Source: Terasakiella sp. SH-1 (GTDB lineage: Bacteria; Pseudomonadota; Alphaproteobacteria; Rhodospirillales; Terasakiellaceae). From it: 64,000 bases of DNA. Each line of letters starts with the position of its first letter. Positions within the stretch are counted from its first letter, which is position 1. The translations under genes were made by a program, and so were the position numbers. The notes under the pieces were generated by a model. It ran no database searches and was not told the origin of the DNA. It saw only the letters and a program-made list of their open reading frames with translations. Shown piece after piece: positions 1 through 7,917 of the stretch. The stretch lies in assembly GCF_004564135.1 (NCBI RefSeq), contig NZ_CP038255.1, positions 3,149,501 through 3,213,500 of the forward strand, read 5' to 3'.

Positions 1-97
1 CAACAGGGGTCAACAACTGAAACAGAAAGGCAATCAACAGCAGCGCAGAAATATCCGCACGCATTGCCTTGATCATTCTGTTTACAGTGAAAGACAT
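1..97 (-). CDS. 5' end of an unrecognised membrane or secreted protein (partial)
   Basis: A reading frame begins with ATG at 97-95 on the minus strand and runs off the left edge, giving 32 codons. The visible N-terminus has several basic residues (around VNRMIKAMR) followed by a hydrophobic stretch (ISALLLIAFLFQLL), which is the pattern of a signal peptide or signal anchor. A GGA lies about seven bases upstream of the start. The product is not recognised. It is followed (in its upstream direction) by the fpr terminator, so it is a separate unit from fpr. Confidence 0.45.
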   Translation of the reverse strand, partial: MSFTVNRMIKAMRADISALLLIAFLFQLLTPV

Positions 98-160
98 TCA
101 ACATTCCAGCAAGAGTAACGTTAGAACTGCCTTATATAGGAAGCGGAGGAACTTATCAAG

Positions 161-199
161 AAAAACACCCCGCCAACTCAAAGAGTGACGGGGTGTTGT
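161..199 (-). terminator. Rho-independent terminator of fpr
   Basis: Stem ACACCCCG (165-172) pairs with CGGGGTGT (189-196) around a 16-base loop. Read on the minus strand the stem is followed by a run of T residues (161-165). It lies about 70 bases past the fpr stop codon. Confidence 0.75.
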
Positions 200-263
200 C
201 AAGAGTGACCTGAGGGGTATGAAGGGGGGAAGGGTTCAGGCCACCCTCTTTTTGAAATCTTGA

Positions 264-1037
264 TCAGCGTTCCACGAAAGCACGCTCTAAAACATACTCA
301 GCCGCATCACCGGTATGTTCCGAGGCACGAAAGCCCAGTTTATCCAGCAACGCACAGGTATCTTCATTCATCACCTGACTGCCACAAATCATGGCGCGGT
401 CTGTTTCTGGATTCAATTGCGGCAGACCGATGTCTTCACACAGCTTGCCGTTCTCAATCAAATGCGTCAAGCGACCCTGGTTCTTATAGGGTTCGCGTGT
501 CACAGTCGGGTAATAAATCAACTGGTTTGACACCATCTCGCCCAGATATTCATCGTTGGGCAGCTCGTTCATAATATAATCCTGATAGGCCAGTTCATTC
601 ACATAACGCACACCATGACACAGGATTACTTTTTCAAAGCGCTCATATGTGTTGAAATCACGAATGATGCTCAGGAACGGTGCCAGGCCCGTCCCTGTTG
701 CCAGTAGATAGAGGTTCTTGGCCGGTGTCAGATCATCAATCACCAATGTACCGACGGGCTTTTTACTGACCAGAAGCTTGTCATCTTTTTTCAGATGCTG
801 CAAACGCGATGTCAGCGGGCCATCCTGGACTTTAATGGAGAAGAATTCAAGATGTTCGGCGTAGTTCGGGCTGGCGATACTATAGGCACGCATTAACGGC
901 TTTCCTTCAACTTCCAGGCCGATCATAACAAAGTGACCGTTCTCGAATTTCAGTGCATCCGGACGTGTGGTTTTGAAGCTGAACAAGGTATCGTTCCAGT
1001 GTTTAACTTCTAAGACGTCCTCTTGATAAAAAGCCAT
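264..1037 (-). CDS. fpr: Ferredoxin/flavodoxin--NADP(+) reductase
   Basis: A 257-residue FAD-dependent reductase that moves electrons between NADPH and ferredoxin or flavodoxin in the cytoplasm. The FAD-binding motif RAYSIASP is at residues 50-57, the NADP-binding glycine motif is in LLATGTGLAPFLSI, and CGSQVM follows near the C-terminus. The tail ends in FVER, as in the bacterial subclass of Fpr. The ATG at 1037 is preferred over a longer frame reaching 1118 because it begins the conserved domain (MAFYQEDV) and has an AAGAGAAT stretch just upstream. It is a single-gene unit with its own terminator; its 5' region (1038-1304) holds only the hpf terminator and AT-rich promoter DNA. Confidence 0.92.
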   Translation of the reverse strand: MAFYQEDVLEVKHWNDTLFSFKTTRPDALKFENGHFVMIGLEVEGKPLMRAYSIASPNYAEHLEFFSIKVQDGPLTSRLQHLKKDDKLLVSKKPVGTLVIDDLTPAKNLYLLATGTGLAPFLSIIRDFNTYERFEKVILCHGVRYVNELAYQDYIMNELPNDEYLGEMVSNQLIYYPTVTREPYKNQGRLTHLIENGKLCEDIGLPQLNPETDRAMICGSQVMNEDTCALLDKLGFRASEHTGDAAEYVLERAFVER

Positions 1038-1243
1038 TTCTATTCTCTTAAAGTTTGCAAGTCTGCGGTTATACCAAAGCAGGCTCAATCGAATCGCCTG
1101 CTGCAAATCTATATTCACAATAATACGTGTTAATTAAAAGTCAATTACAAATATTTTGTGTTTTATATTTTATTTCGAAACAGAATATTCCTACCGCCTT
1201 CCTTATTTTATGTAAAGTTAATATAAGGCATGTTGCAGGAAAG

Positions 1244-1280
1244 AAAAAAGCCTGCATCCCTATCGGACACAGGCTTTTTA
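1244..1280 (-). terminator. Rho-independent terminator of hpf
   Basis: AAAAGCCTG (1246-1254) pairs with CAGGCTTTT (1270-1278). There is a T-rich tail on the minus strand, and it sits just past the hpf stop codon. The flanking A and T runs could allow it to work on both strands. Confidence 0.75.
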
Positions 1281-1304
1281 ATTCTTTGATCAGCGCAAGG
1301 GCAC

Positions 1305-1664
1305 TTAGCCGACGGCAGCTTCGCCGTGGTTTTTCACTTCGCCACGGTTGCGTTGAACCCATTCTTTGATCTGACGACGCGCCGCATCAAATGCGTCGCG
1401 GATTGTCACGTATACATCTTCGTGAGAGTGATCGTCATTATGTGTTTTGTTCACAACGATCTCTTCACCCGGCAATGTAATGTCGAGGCGGATATCGTAG
1501 AAGTTACCTTTTGTCTTGCTTTTGTGCGGCGCGCTGACTGTTACGCGGCAAGCAACGATCTTGTCGGAGTGTTTTTCCAACATTTCAACTTTTTCGCGGA
1601 TGCGTGATTCAACCGCATCAGAGTGATCTACGTCGCGGAAAACAATTTGCAAAGGAGACTGCAT
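1305..1664 (-). CDS. hpf: Ribosome hibernation promoting factor (HPF/RaiA family)
   Basis: A 119-residue ribosome-associated protein of the HPF/YfiA family. Such proteins bind the 30S decoding region and inactivate ribosomes in stationary phase or stress. The N-terminus (MQSPLQIVFRDVDHSDAVESRI) and the central VSAPHKSKTKGNFYDIRLDITLPG fit the beta-alpha-beta fold of this family. It is short: the C-terminal dimerisation domain of long HPF, common in alphaproteobacteria, is absent, and the protein ends soon after the helix DAFDAARRQIKEW. The SD upstream of the ATG is weak. It is a single gene, divergent from htpG, so the 224-base AT-rich gap 1665-1888 must carry both promoters. Confidence 0.85.
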   Translation of the reverse strand: MQSPLQIVFRDVDHSDAVESRIREKVEMLEKHSDKIVACRVTVSAPHKSKTKGNFYDIRLDITLPGEEIVVNKTHNDDHSHEDVYVTIRDAFDAARRQIKEWVQRNRGEVKNHGEAAVG

Positions 1665-1888
1665 TTAACTCGAGCCCTATTTATTTTGTCAAGATGGCGA
1701 TCTGATTCGCCCCCTTATGGTGCGAAGATCAATGAAAACTTTTCTTCTCATACCTTCTTCTTCATCGAAGTGCAACATAAGAGATCAATGTTTTGCAGAT
1801 TCTTTACAAGAAGGTCTTGCATGATCGGTGATTTTCTAACATATCCTCTTCCATCCATTTTAAAACTAGGGACATTTATATTAGAGCC

Positions 1889-3754
1889 ATGACTGAAGAA
1901 AAACTTTCGTTTCAGGCAGAAGTCAGCAAGCTTCTGCATATCGTTACTCATTCACTTTACAGTAACAAAGAGATCTTCCTGCGCGAATTGATCTCCAACG
2001 CCTCTGATGCGTGCGACAAGTTGCGTTATGAGTCTCAAACCGATTCTTCCCTGCTGGATGGGGATTCGGAATTCAAGATCTCACTGGCTGTTGATAAAGA
2101 GGCCAAGACCCTGACCATTACTGATAACGGCATCGGTATGAATCACGAAGACCTGATTAATAACCTGGGCACCATTGCCAAATCAGGGACAGAGGCTTTC
2201 TTAAAAGCGGCTGAAGAATCCGGCAATTCCGATGTCAACCTGATCGGCCAGTTCGGTGTAGGTTTCTATTCCTCCTTCATGGTTGCCAGCGAAGTGACTG
2301 TGACCACGCGCAAGGCTGGTGAAGATAAAGCCTGGGTCTGGGTCAGCAATGGCGAAGGCAATTACACCATTTCCGATGGTCAGCGCGAAGGTCGCGGCAC
2401 AACCATCACCATGAAAATGCGCGAAGATCAGGAAGAGTTCCTGGAAGACACGCGCATTCGCACCATCGTGCGCACCTATTCTGATCATATTGATATTCCT
2501 GTCACCCTTAAGGGTGAAGAAGAGGAAGAAACGCTTAATTCCGCCTCTGCCATTTGGGCACGTTCCAAAAGCGATATTTCCGAAGAACAATATAAAGAAT
2601 TCTATCACCATGTGGCCCATGCCTTTGATGATCCGTGGCTGACCATGCACAACCGCGTGGAAGGGGTGATTGAATATACCAACTTGTTGTTCATTCCGGG
2701 TTCACGCCCCATGGACCTGTTCACACCGGAACGCAAAAACCACCTGAAACTTTACGTCAACCGCGTGTTCATTACAGATGATTGCGATGAAGTCATCCCG
2801 CAATATCTGCGTTTTGTACGCGGCGTGGTGGACAGTGGCGATCTGCCGCTCAACGTGTCGCGTGAAATGCTGCAACACAATCCGGTGCTGGCCAAGATCA
2901 AAGCTGGCCTGACCAAGAAGGTTCTGGGCGAGCTGAAGAAAAAGGCTGAAAAAGATGCCGAAGGCTATGCATCTTTCTGGGAAAACTTCGGTGCGGTGAT
3001 GAAAGAAGGCATCTACGAAGATTTCGCCCATCAAAAAGACTGTCTGGCCCTTGCCCGTTTCAAATCCACTAATGGGGATGACTGGGTATCCTTGGCTGAT
3101 TATGTGGAGCGCATGAAAGAAGGTCAGGACCAGATTTACTATATTTCCGGTGATGATCTCGATGCGCTGAAACGTTCCCCACAGCTGGAAGGCTTTAAAG
3201 CCAAAGGTGTGGAAGTTCTGTTGATGACCGACCCTATTGATGAATTCTGGATTCCGGCCGTTGGTCAGTTTGAAGAGAAAAACTTCCAATCCATCACCAA
3301 AGGTGGGGCCGACCTGTCCAAAATCAAAAAGGATGGCGAGAGCGAAGACGAAACCAAAGAAGACAGCGCAGATAAAGACGGCGTGGACCGCCTGTGCGCA
3401 GCCTTCAAGGTGGCCCTTGGCGAATCGGTTCAGGAAGTCCGTTCCACAGACCGCCTGACAGATAGTGCAGTTTGTATCGTGGCTTCTGACAGTGCCATGG
3501 ATCGTAACTTACAACGTATGCTCAAACAACATGGTCAGGCCGTGCCGGATGAAGCACCGATTTTGGAAGTCAACCCGACCCACAGCCTGATCAAAAAGCT
3601 GGTCGACCTGTCTGCTGAGGGCACAAATGCCACATTGGACGATGCTGCCCATTTGTTGCTGGATCAAGCGCGCATCATTGAAGGCGAAACCATCCCGGAC
3701 ATGACCGCCTTTGCCCGTCGCATGACAAGTGCGATGGAAAAAGGACTGGTGTAA
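1889..3754 (+). CDS. htpG: Molecular chaperone HtpG (Hsp90)
   Basis: A 621-residue bacterial Hsp90, a cytosolic ATP-dependent chaperone dimer. GHKL ATPase motifs are visible in order: NASDACDKLRYES (about residues 37-50), DNGIGM, and GQFGVGFYSSFMVA. The middle domain contains the conserved LPLNVSREMLQ, and an acidic linker (ESEDETKEDSADKD) precedes the C-terminal dimerisation domain. Length is normal for HtpG. The start is the first ATG of the conserved N-terminus (MTEEKLSFQAEV); the SD is poor. It is monocistronic, ending in a strong terminator. Confidence 0.97.
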   Translation: MTEEKLSFQAEVSKLLHIVTHSLYSNKEIFLRELISNASDACDKLRYESQTDSSLLDGDSEFKISLAVDKEAKTLTITDNGIGMNHEDLINNLGTIAKSGTEAFLKAAEESGNSDVNLIGQFGVGFYSSFMVASEVTVTTRKAGEDKAWVWVSNGEGNYTISDGQREGRGTTITMKMREDQEEFLEDTRIRTIVRTYSDHIDIPVTLKGEEEEETLNSASAIWARSKSDISEEQYKEFYHHVAHAFDDPWLTMHNRVEGVIEYTNLLFIPGSRPMDLFTPERKNHLKLYVNRVFITDDCDEVIPQYLRFVRGVVDSGDLPLNVSREMLQHNPVLAKIKAGLTKKVLGELKKKAEKDAEGYASFWENFGAVMKEGIYEDFAHQKDCLALARFKSTNGDDWVSLADYVERMKEGQDQIYYISGDDLDALKRSPQLEGFKAKGVEVLLMTDPIDEFWIPAVGQFEEKNFQSITKGGADLSKIKKDGESEDETKEDSADKDGVDRLCAAFKVALGESVQEVRSTDRLTDSAVCIVASDSAMDRNLQRMLKQHGQAVPDEAPILEVNPTHSLIKKLVDLSAEGTNATLDDAAHLLLDQARIIEGETIPDMTAFARRMTSAMEKGLV

Positions 3755-3773
3755 GGAACCCATCTACCTTTTT

Positions 3774-3814
3774 AAAAGCGCCATTCCCAGACAAGTTGGG
3801 AATGGCGCTTTTTT
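3774..3814. terminator. Strong bidirectional terminator between htpG and the DUF1223 gene
   Basis: A 16-bp inverted repeat: 3774-3789 pairs with 3797-3812 around a 7-base loop, with A residues on one flank and a T run on the other. It serves the two convergent genes; the last T residues abut the stop codon of the minus-strand gene. Confidence 0.9.
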
Positions 3815-4488
3815 TATAGCTTCAACACCGCAATGATTTTCATATCTGAGGTACGTTGTAAAAAGATGGCATGGCCTTGGTTTTCTTTCAGTCTTCTATT
3901 TGTTAAGTCAAATTGCGCAGGTCCACCTGACCATTTCCCAATAGGCACCAAATCAGTCACAATGTGATAATCGGTCAAAGTTTTCCCCCTGTTTTCACCT
4001 CGGCGCACCTTGGTTTCTGTCTCTTTCAGGTAACGTACATAAAAAACTTCTGCATGATCATTATGATTGCTTTTGATATGCAGGCTTCCGTCTCGAACAA
4101 CGAGGGAAACGTCAACGCCCGGTGTGTTACCCTGCCCAATTGCCCGCACAATATTGCGACGACGATTACCGCTGTCTTGATAGGTTCCATCCACAATCAT
4201 TTGCGGCGTATAGACATAACGCAACTCAAACTGGCGGGCATATTGACGCTGGCGATCAGAAAATTCTGATTTCGCATAAATATCTTTCCAGCCAATATAG
4301 TCCCAATAATCCACATGATAGGCCAAAGCCAAAACATCTGGGCGCAGCGCTAGTTCCCCCAAAAAAGCATCAGCCGGTGGACAGCTGGAACAGCCTTGGG
4401 ACGTAAACAGTTCCACCACATGAACACGCGAATTAGCCTGAACATGAAAAGACCATAATAAGGCAAAAAGAATAAGAACAATGCGCAT
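3814..4488 (-). CDS. Secreted DUF1223 thioredoxin-like protein
   Basis: A 224-residue exported protein of the DUF1223 family. Residues 1-19 form a signal peptide ending in VQANS, so the mature protein is periplasmic. The family motif ELFTSQGCSSCPPAD (residues 26-40) carries a CxxC pair (C33, C36) like a thioredoxin-fold redox site; the region YTPQMIVDG is also typical. Its biochemical role is not established. The start was placed at 4488 because GGAAG lies six bases upstream and the signal peptide begins there; a longer frame to 4539 exists but adds a charged, non-signal extension. It is monocistronic and convergent with htpG. Confidence 0.85.
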   Translation of the reverse strand: MRIVLILFALLWSFHVQANSRVHVVELFTSQGCSSCPPADAFLGELALRPDVLALAYHVDYWDYIGWKDIYAKSEFSDRQRQYARQFELRYVYTPQMIVDGTYQDSGNRRRNIVRAIGQGNTPGVDVSLVVRDGSLHIKSNHNDHAEVFYVRYLKETETKVRRGENRGKTLTDYHIVTDLVPIGKWSGGPAQFDLTNRRLKENQGHAIFLQRTSDMKIIAVLKL

Positions 4489-4583
4489 CTTAACTTCCAT
4501 TTTAGGTGATGGTTCCGTTAAGATTACGCGTTTGATCAATCACAGACCAATCACATCATGGTGATTTAGGGCCTAAGCTCAGA

Positions 4584-5621
4584 ATGAACGACCATTACGC
4601 ATTTATTTGTACATCATGGGACCAACTGTCCCCGCAAGCCTGTGCTTTCTTTCAAAGCGAACCAGACTATGCCAAACAGAAGCTTGAGCAATGTACATAT
4701 GGCTATCGCATCAAATGGGGCGAGGTTTTTACAAAATCCATCCACCTTGAAGGACTGGATGACCAGCCCCTATCCGTTTTAGGCACCGACTTAAAAATTG
4801 TAAAAGCCATGCTGACCTTTGGACGCGATAAGGCAGATGATCCCAATAGTACGCCGGACCTGTTTTTAAGCCTGATTGTACACTCACCAACCCCTATTGA
4901 GATTAATCACACCAGCGGTACAAAGATGGCGCTTGAGTTTCGAAACCAGATCAACGCCATATCCAGTGATCAATGGGGGCTTGGCAGTTTAGAACATAGT
5001 CGCAAAAAACAAGGCTGGAAGATTTATACATTAAATGACAGTGCTGCCCATTTAGAGACAGACCCAACCCCGTGGCTCTTTGCCTATACATTGATGTATC
5101 AGGGAAAGCTGACCTACTGGCGGATCAACCGCCAAATCTCCGTTGTTGAAGCCCATGAAACGGTGAAAGGATATCGTGAGGCAGCCCGTGCACAAAACCG
5201 TATCCGCCAGAAACTCATTGATATTCACCGATTACACCTCAGCGGCAATATATCGAATTTTGACGCCTGGAAAACCGCCAACCAGCAGGCAATTGAACAA
5301 ACAAACCTGAGGAATGTCGCTGAACAAGCCGCATCCGTCATGCAAATGCTGGATCAGCATATTGACCGGGTGGAAAAGTTACGGGCCGACATTGCTCAAA
5401 GCCAAACCAATCGAATTTTACAAATCATGACGATTGTCGGCGTGCCTGTTGCCTTGCTGACATTGGCCTTCACAATCTCAGACAGCGCCTTAATCTGGGA
5501 CAAAACACCCGCAAAAAATATGACGCTTAAGGAATTAATCGAATATGTGATTCTTCTCGGCTTTATTCCTTTTATCCTTTTGCTGGGGCTTTACGGTTTC
5601 TTTCAAGCCCGACGCGATTAA
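4584..5621 (+). CDS. Unrecognised protein with coiled coil and two C-terminal membrane segments
   Basis: A 345-residue protein I do not recognise. Residues 1 to about 170 look globular and soluble. Residues about 180-280 are rich in A, Q, E, R and L and read as a long helical or coiled-coil region. Two hydrophobic segments follow (about 282-308 and 316-340), with a short basic tail. The layout recalls CorA-type two-TM channels, but the GMN loop motif that defines CorA is absent. No signal peptide. It stands alone on the plus strand between two minus-strand units and its stop codon overlaps the end of the convergent FolC-like gene by four bases. Confidence 0.7.
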   Translation: MNDHYAFICTSWDQLSPQACAFFQSEPDYAKQKLEQCTYGYRIKWGEVFTKSIHLEGLDDQPLSVLGTDLKIVKAMLTFGRDKADDPNSTPDLFLSLIVHSPTPIEINHTSGTKMALEFRNQINAISSDQWGLGSLEHSRKKQGWKIYTLNDSAAHLETDPTPWLFAYTLMYQGKLTYWRINRQISVVEAHETVKGYREAARAQNRIRQKLIDIHRLHLSGNISNFDAWKTANQQAIEQTNLRNVAEQAASVMQMLDQHIDRVEKLRADIAQSQTNRILQIMTIVGVPVALLTLAFTISDSALIWDKTPAKNMTLKELIEYVILLGFIPFILLLGLYGFFQARRD

Positions 5622-6922
5622 AGATAAACAGCATCATCAGGTGAAATCCCCTTAAGAATACGGGTTACATCAGCACTGAAAAACAGACTTCCCAAAACAA
5701 AAACTGTTTTTTGCTCACGCTGTGCAATGTCTTTGACCTGTTGCACCGCTGAATAAATATCAGGGATCAGGCTTGTCTCCTTGCCCTGTTCCCTAAAATA
5801 TCCCGCAATGATTTCTCCTTGCTCGCCCCCACGTAGAGACGTGGTGACATAAAAATCAACAGGAAGCTCAGATAGTTCCTGTACAATTTCAACAACCGCT
5901 TTTGGTTTTGAAATGCCACATAAAACAATAAACTCATCGGGTTGATAGGTGGCGTTAATATAGCTGACCACTTCTTTCATCGCACAAGGCGTATGGGCCG
6001 ATTCCACAATGAATTTTGGGCTGTCATGTACCACTTCCCCCCGTCCGGGAATCTGGGTTTGAGACAAGGCACAATCAATTTCATTTTGGCTCAGCCGTGT
6101 CATTTGTCTTTGTTGAAGGAGATGATCACAAGCCGTGACTGCCAGCGCACTGTTCTCAATCTGCCATTGACCAATTGGGGCCGGGCGCAGATGCACCTCT
6201 TGACCATCATACAGACCACGGGCCTCATTCTTAGCCAAATCAAAAGACAGTTCTGTCCAGCGTGTCTTTAACAGCTGCCAGTCAAAGCCGCCCATCTTCG
6301 CAATATGGCCTCCGGTTTGGACGAGCCTTGTCTCTGGGGGCAGATTGGCAAGGCAGCACCCTTTCGGGGCTGTAATGGCGATTTTCTCCACCAAAATTTG
6401 ATCAAGGCTTGTTCCCAAAACAGAGGTATGTTCCAGCTCAAGAGAAGGCAAAACGGTCAATCTCGGCATCGCAATTCGGGTTGTATCCAAACGCCCCCCG
6501 ATCCCGGCTTCAATGATTTGGCAGGAAACATCATGGCGTTGAAAACAAAGCCAGGCCGCTGCTGTTAAAATTTCAAAGCGGACAAAGGTATATCCCTTTT
6601 CCTTTGCGATCACCTGACTGGCCTGCATGACCTCTCCAATCAGGTCATTCAATTGCGTCAAGGCAATAGGCGTACCATTAATCCGAATACGCTCATTTGG
6701 CTCCAGAAAATGGGGGGAGGTATAGGTACCAACCGTTAAATTCTTTTGTTTCAGTAGCTCTGTACAATAAAGGGCGGTTGACCCTTTCCCATTTGTACCA
6801 ATCAAGGAAATATCGCACTTGGGGGTAATGTTCAAACGGTCCAAAAGCGCCTGCATGCGCACAAAACCAATGCCATCGCCATATTGGGGAAGGTTTGCAA
6901 GTTGTTCTATGTGGGTCTTCAT
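5618..6922 (-). CDS. Divergent FolC-like Mur ligase (second folC paralogue)
   Basis: A 434-residue ligase of the folylpolyglutamate/dihydrofolate synthase branch of the Mur ligase superfamily. It has the P-loop GTNGKGS (residues 42-48), TSPHFLEPNERI, and EAGIGGRLDTT. Several usually conserved positions differ from the canonical FolC encoded 2.3 kb upstream: LEHTSVLG replaces the usual DH-type motif, EKIAITAPKG replaces EKAGI-K-type sequence around the carbamylated lysine, and ESAHTP replaces DGAHNP. It probably ligates an amino acid to an acid substrate using ATP, but the substrate is unlikely to be folate alone. Its ATG overlaps the stop of the ATP-grasp gene (ATGA), so the two are translationally coupled; it is the last gene of the operon. 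Confidence 0.8.
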   Translation of the reverse strand: MKTHIEQLANLPQYGDGIGFVRMQALLDRLNITPKCDISLIGTNGKGSTALYCTELLKQKNLTVGTYTSPHFLEPNERIRINGTPIALTQLNDLIGEVMQASQVIAKEKGYTFVRFEILTAAAWLCFQRHDVSCQIIEAGIGGRLDTTRIAMPRLTVLPSLELEHTSVLGTSLDQILVEKIAITAPKGCCLANLPPETRLVQTGGHIAKMGGFDWQLLKTRWTELSFDLAKNEARGLYDGQEVHLRPAPIGQWQIENSALAVTACDHLLQQRQMTRLSQNEIDCALSQTQIPGRGEVVHDSPKFIVESAHTPCAMKEVVSYINATYQPDEFIVLCGISKPKAVVEIVQELSELPVDFYVTTSLRGGEQGEIIAGYFREQGKETSLIPDIYSAVQQVKDIAQREQKTVFVLGSLFFSADVTRILKGISPDDAVYL

Positions 6923-7917
6923 TCTTCTAATGCTTTTTGCAACGCCTCTTTATAAAGGGACACAATCAAGTCCAGATGTCCGGCCTTTTCCAAAGCAGTA
7001 ACAGCTGGATTGCCATTTATTTCCAAAACAAATAAGTGTCCTGTTTGATGGCATTGAATTATATCAACACCGGCAATACGCAAGCCCAATGCCTGCGCAG
7101 CCTGTTTGGCAACACAAGCCAGCGCATCCTCAACCTCAAAGGACAAATTGTCATAATCCCCCCCGGCACTGAGATTGGCCCGTGAACTCAGCGTCACCAC
7201 TGTTCCGTGCGCCAAGACAGTTTCAAGCGTTGCCCCCATCTGGGTAAGATCAGCCACAAGCTGTTCAGATTGCAGATTAACAGGATCAAGACCATAGCCC
7301 CACATCCTGTCATTATAAGCATTCAGAAGTTCTGAAACCGTTTGCTTGCCATCCGCCGTAATTGTTGGGAATTTTTTACTGACACTATATTTAATGTCAT
7401 CATCCAAAACGAAAACCCGATATTCCGTTCCCTCAACATACTCTTGCAACAAGGCAATTTCAAACCTGGCTGCCATAGCTTTCAGAAAACGTCGTACCTC
7501 GTCATTGTTATAGGCAACATTCACATGGGCACCCAAGGCCCCATTCAATGGCTTGACGATAATTTTCTCCGCCCCTTGGGAGAACCTATCGAAATAAGGG
7601 GTCTCATCCAGATCAAAGCCTTGGTTGCGAATGGCTTTATAGCGTGAAGACAAAAAAACTTTTTGATAGCGCGGTGTCGCGATACCAGCACGTTCTAAAA
7701 GATCGGCACAAAATGCCTTGTCTGTTGCCAGCCCCGCCGCCACAGCTCCATTTAACGGCCAGCCGTGGGCACTGCCCCCACCAATATATGTTTTGCGATC
7801 CCCGTTTGATATTTCACACAGATAGCCACTATGTTCATCAATTAAGTCAAACTGATAGGAAAGAGCCTCTGCGGCGAGTTGTGCATAACGCACCGCAGGG
7901 CAATATATATTAGTCAT
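6919..7917 (-). CDS. ATP-grasp ligase similar to the cyanophycin synthetase central domain
   Basis: A 332-residue ATP-grasp enzyme. The order of motifs matches the ATP-grasp domain of cyanophycin synthetase and of the bifunctional glutathione synthetases: a dK...LLERAGIATP helix, IIVKPLNGALGAHV (glycine-rich ATP loop), LLQEYVEGTEYRVFVLDD, RANLSAGG, LGLRIAGVDII, and EINGNPAV for metal binding. It lacks the Mur-ligase half of cyanophycin synthetase, but a separate Mur-type ligase follows immediately. The ATG at 7917 has GGA seven bases upstream and overlaps the stop of folC by eight bases; an upstream extension to 7959 has no support. It likely forms an amide bond via an acyl phosphate; the substrate is unknown. 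Confidence 0.82.
   Translation of the reverse strand: MTNIYCPAVRYAQLAAEALSYQFDLIDEHSGYLCEISNGDRKTYIGGGSAHGWPLNGAVAAGLATDKAFCADLLERAGIATPRYQKVFLSSRYKAIRNQGFDLDETPYFDRFSQGAEKIIVKPLNGALGAHVNVAYNNDEVRRFLKAMAARFEIALLQEYVEGTEYRVFVLDDDIKYSVSKKFPTITADGKQTVSELLNAYNDRMWGYGLDPVNLQSEQLVADLTQMGATLETVLAHGTVVTLSSRANLSAGGDYDNLSFEVEDALACVAKQAAQALGLRIAGVDIIQCHQTGHLFVLEINGNPAVTALEKAGHLDLIVSLYKEALQKALEE

Noticed and set aside
1816-1850. Possible sigma-32 promoter (CTTGC and a CATATCC-like -10) upstream of htpG
   Set aside because: Heat-shock control is likely for htpG, but the match is too weak to call a site.
2702-3289. 195-codon minus-strand frame inside htpG
   Set aside because: Shadow of htpG; codon pattern follows the other strand.
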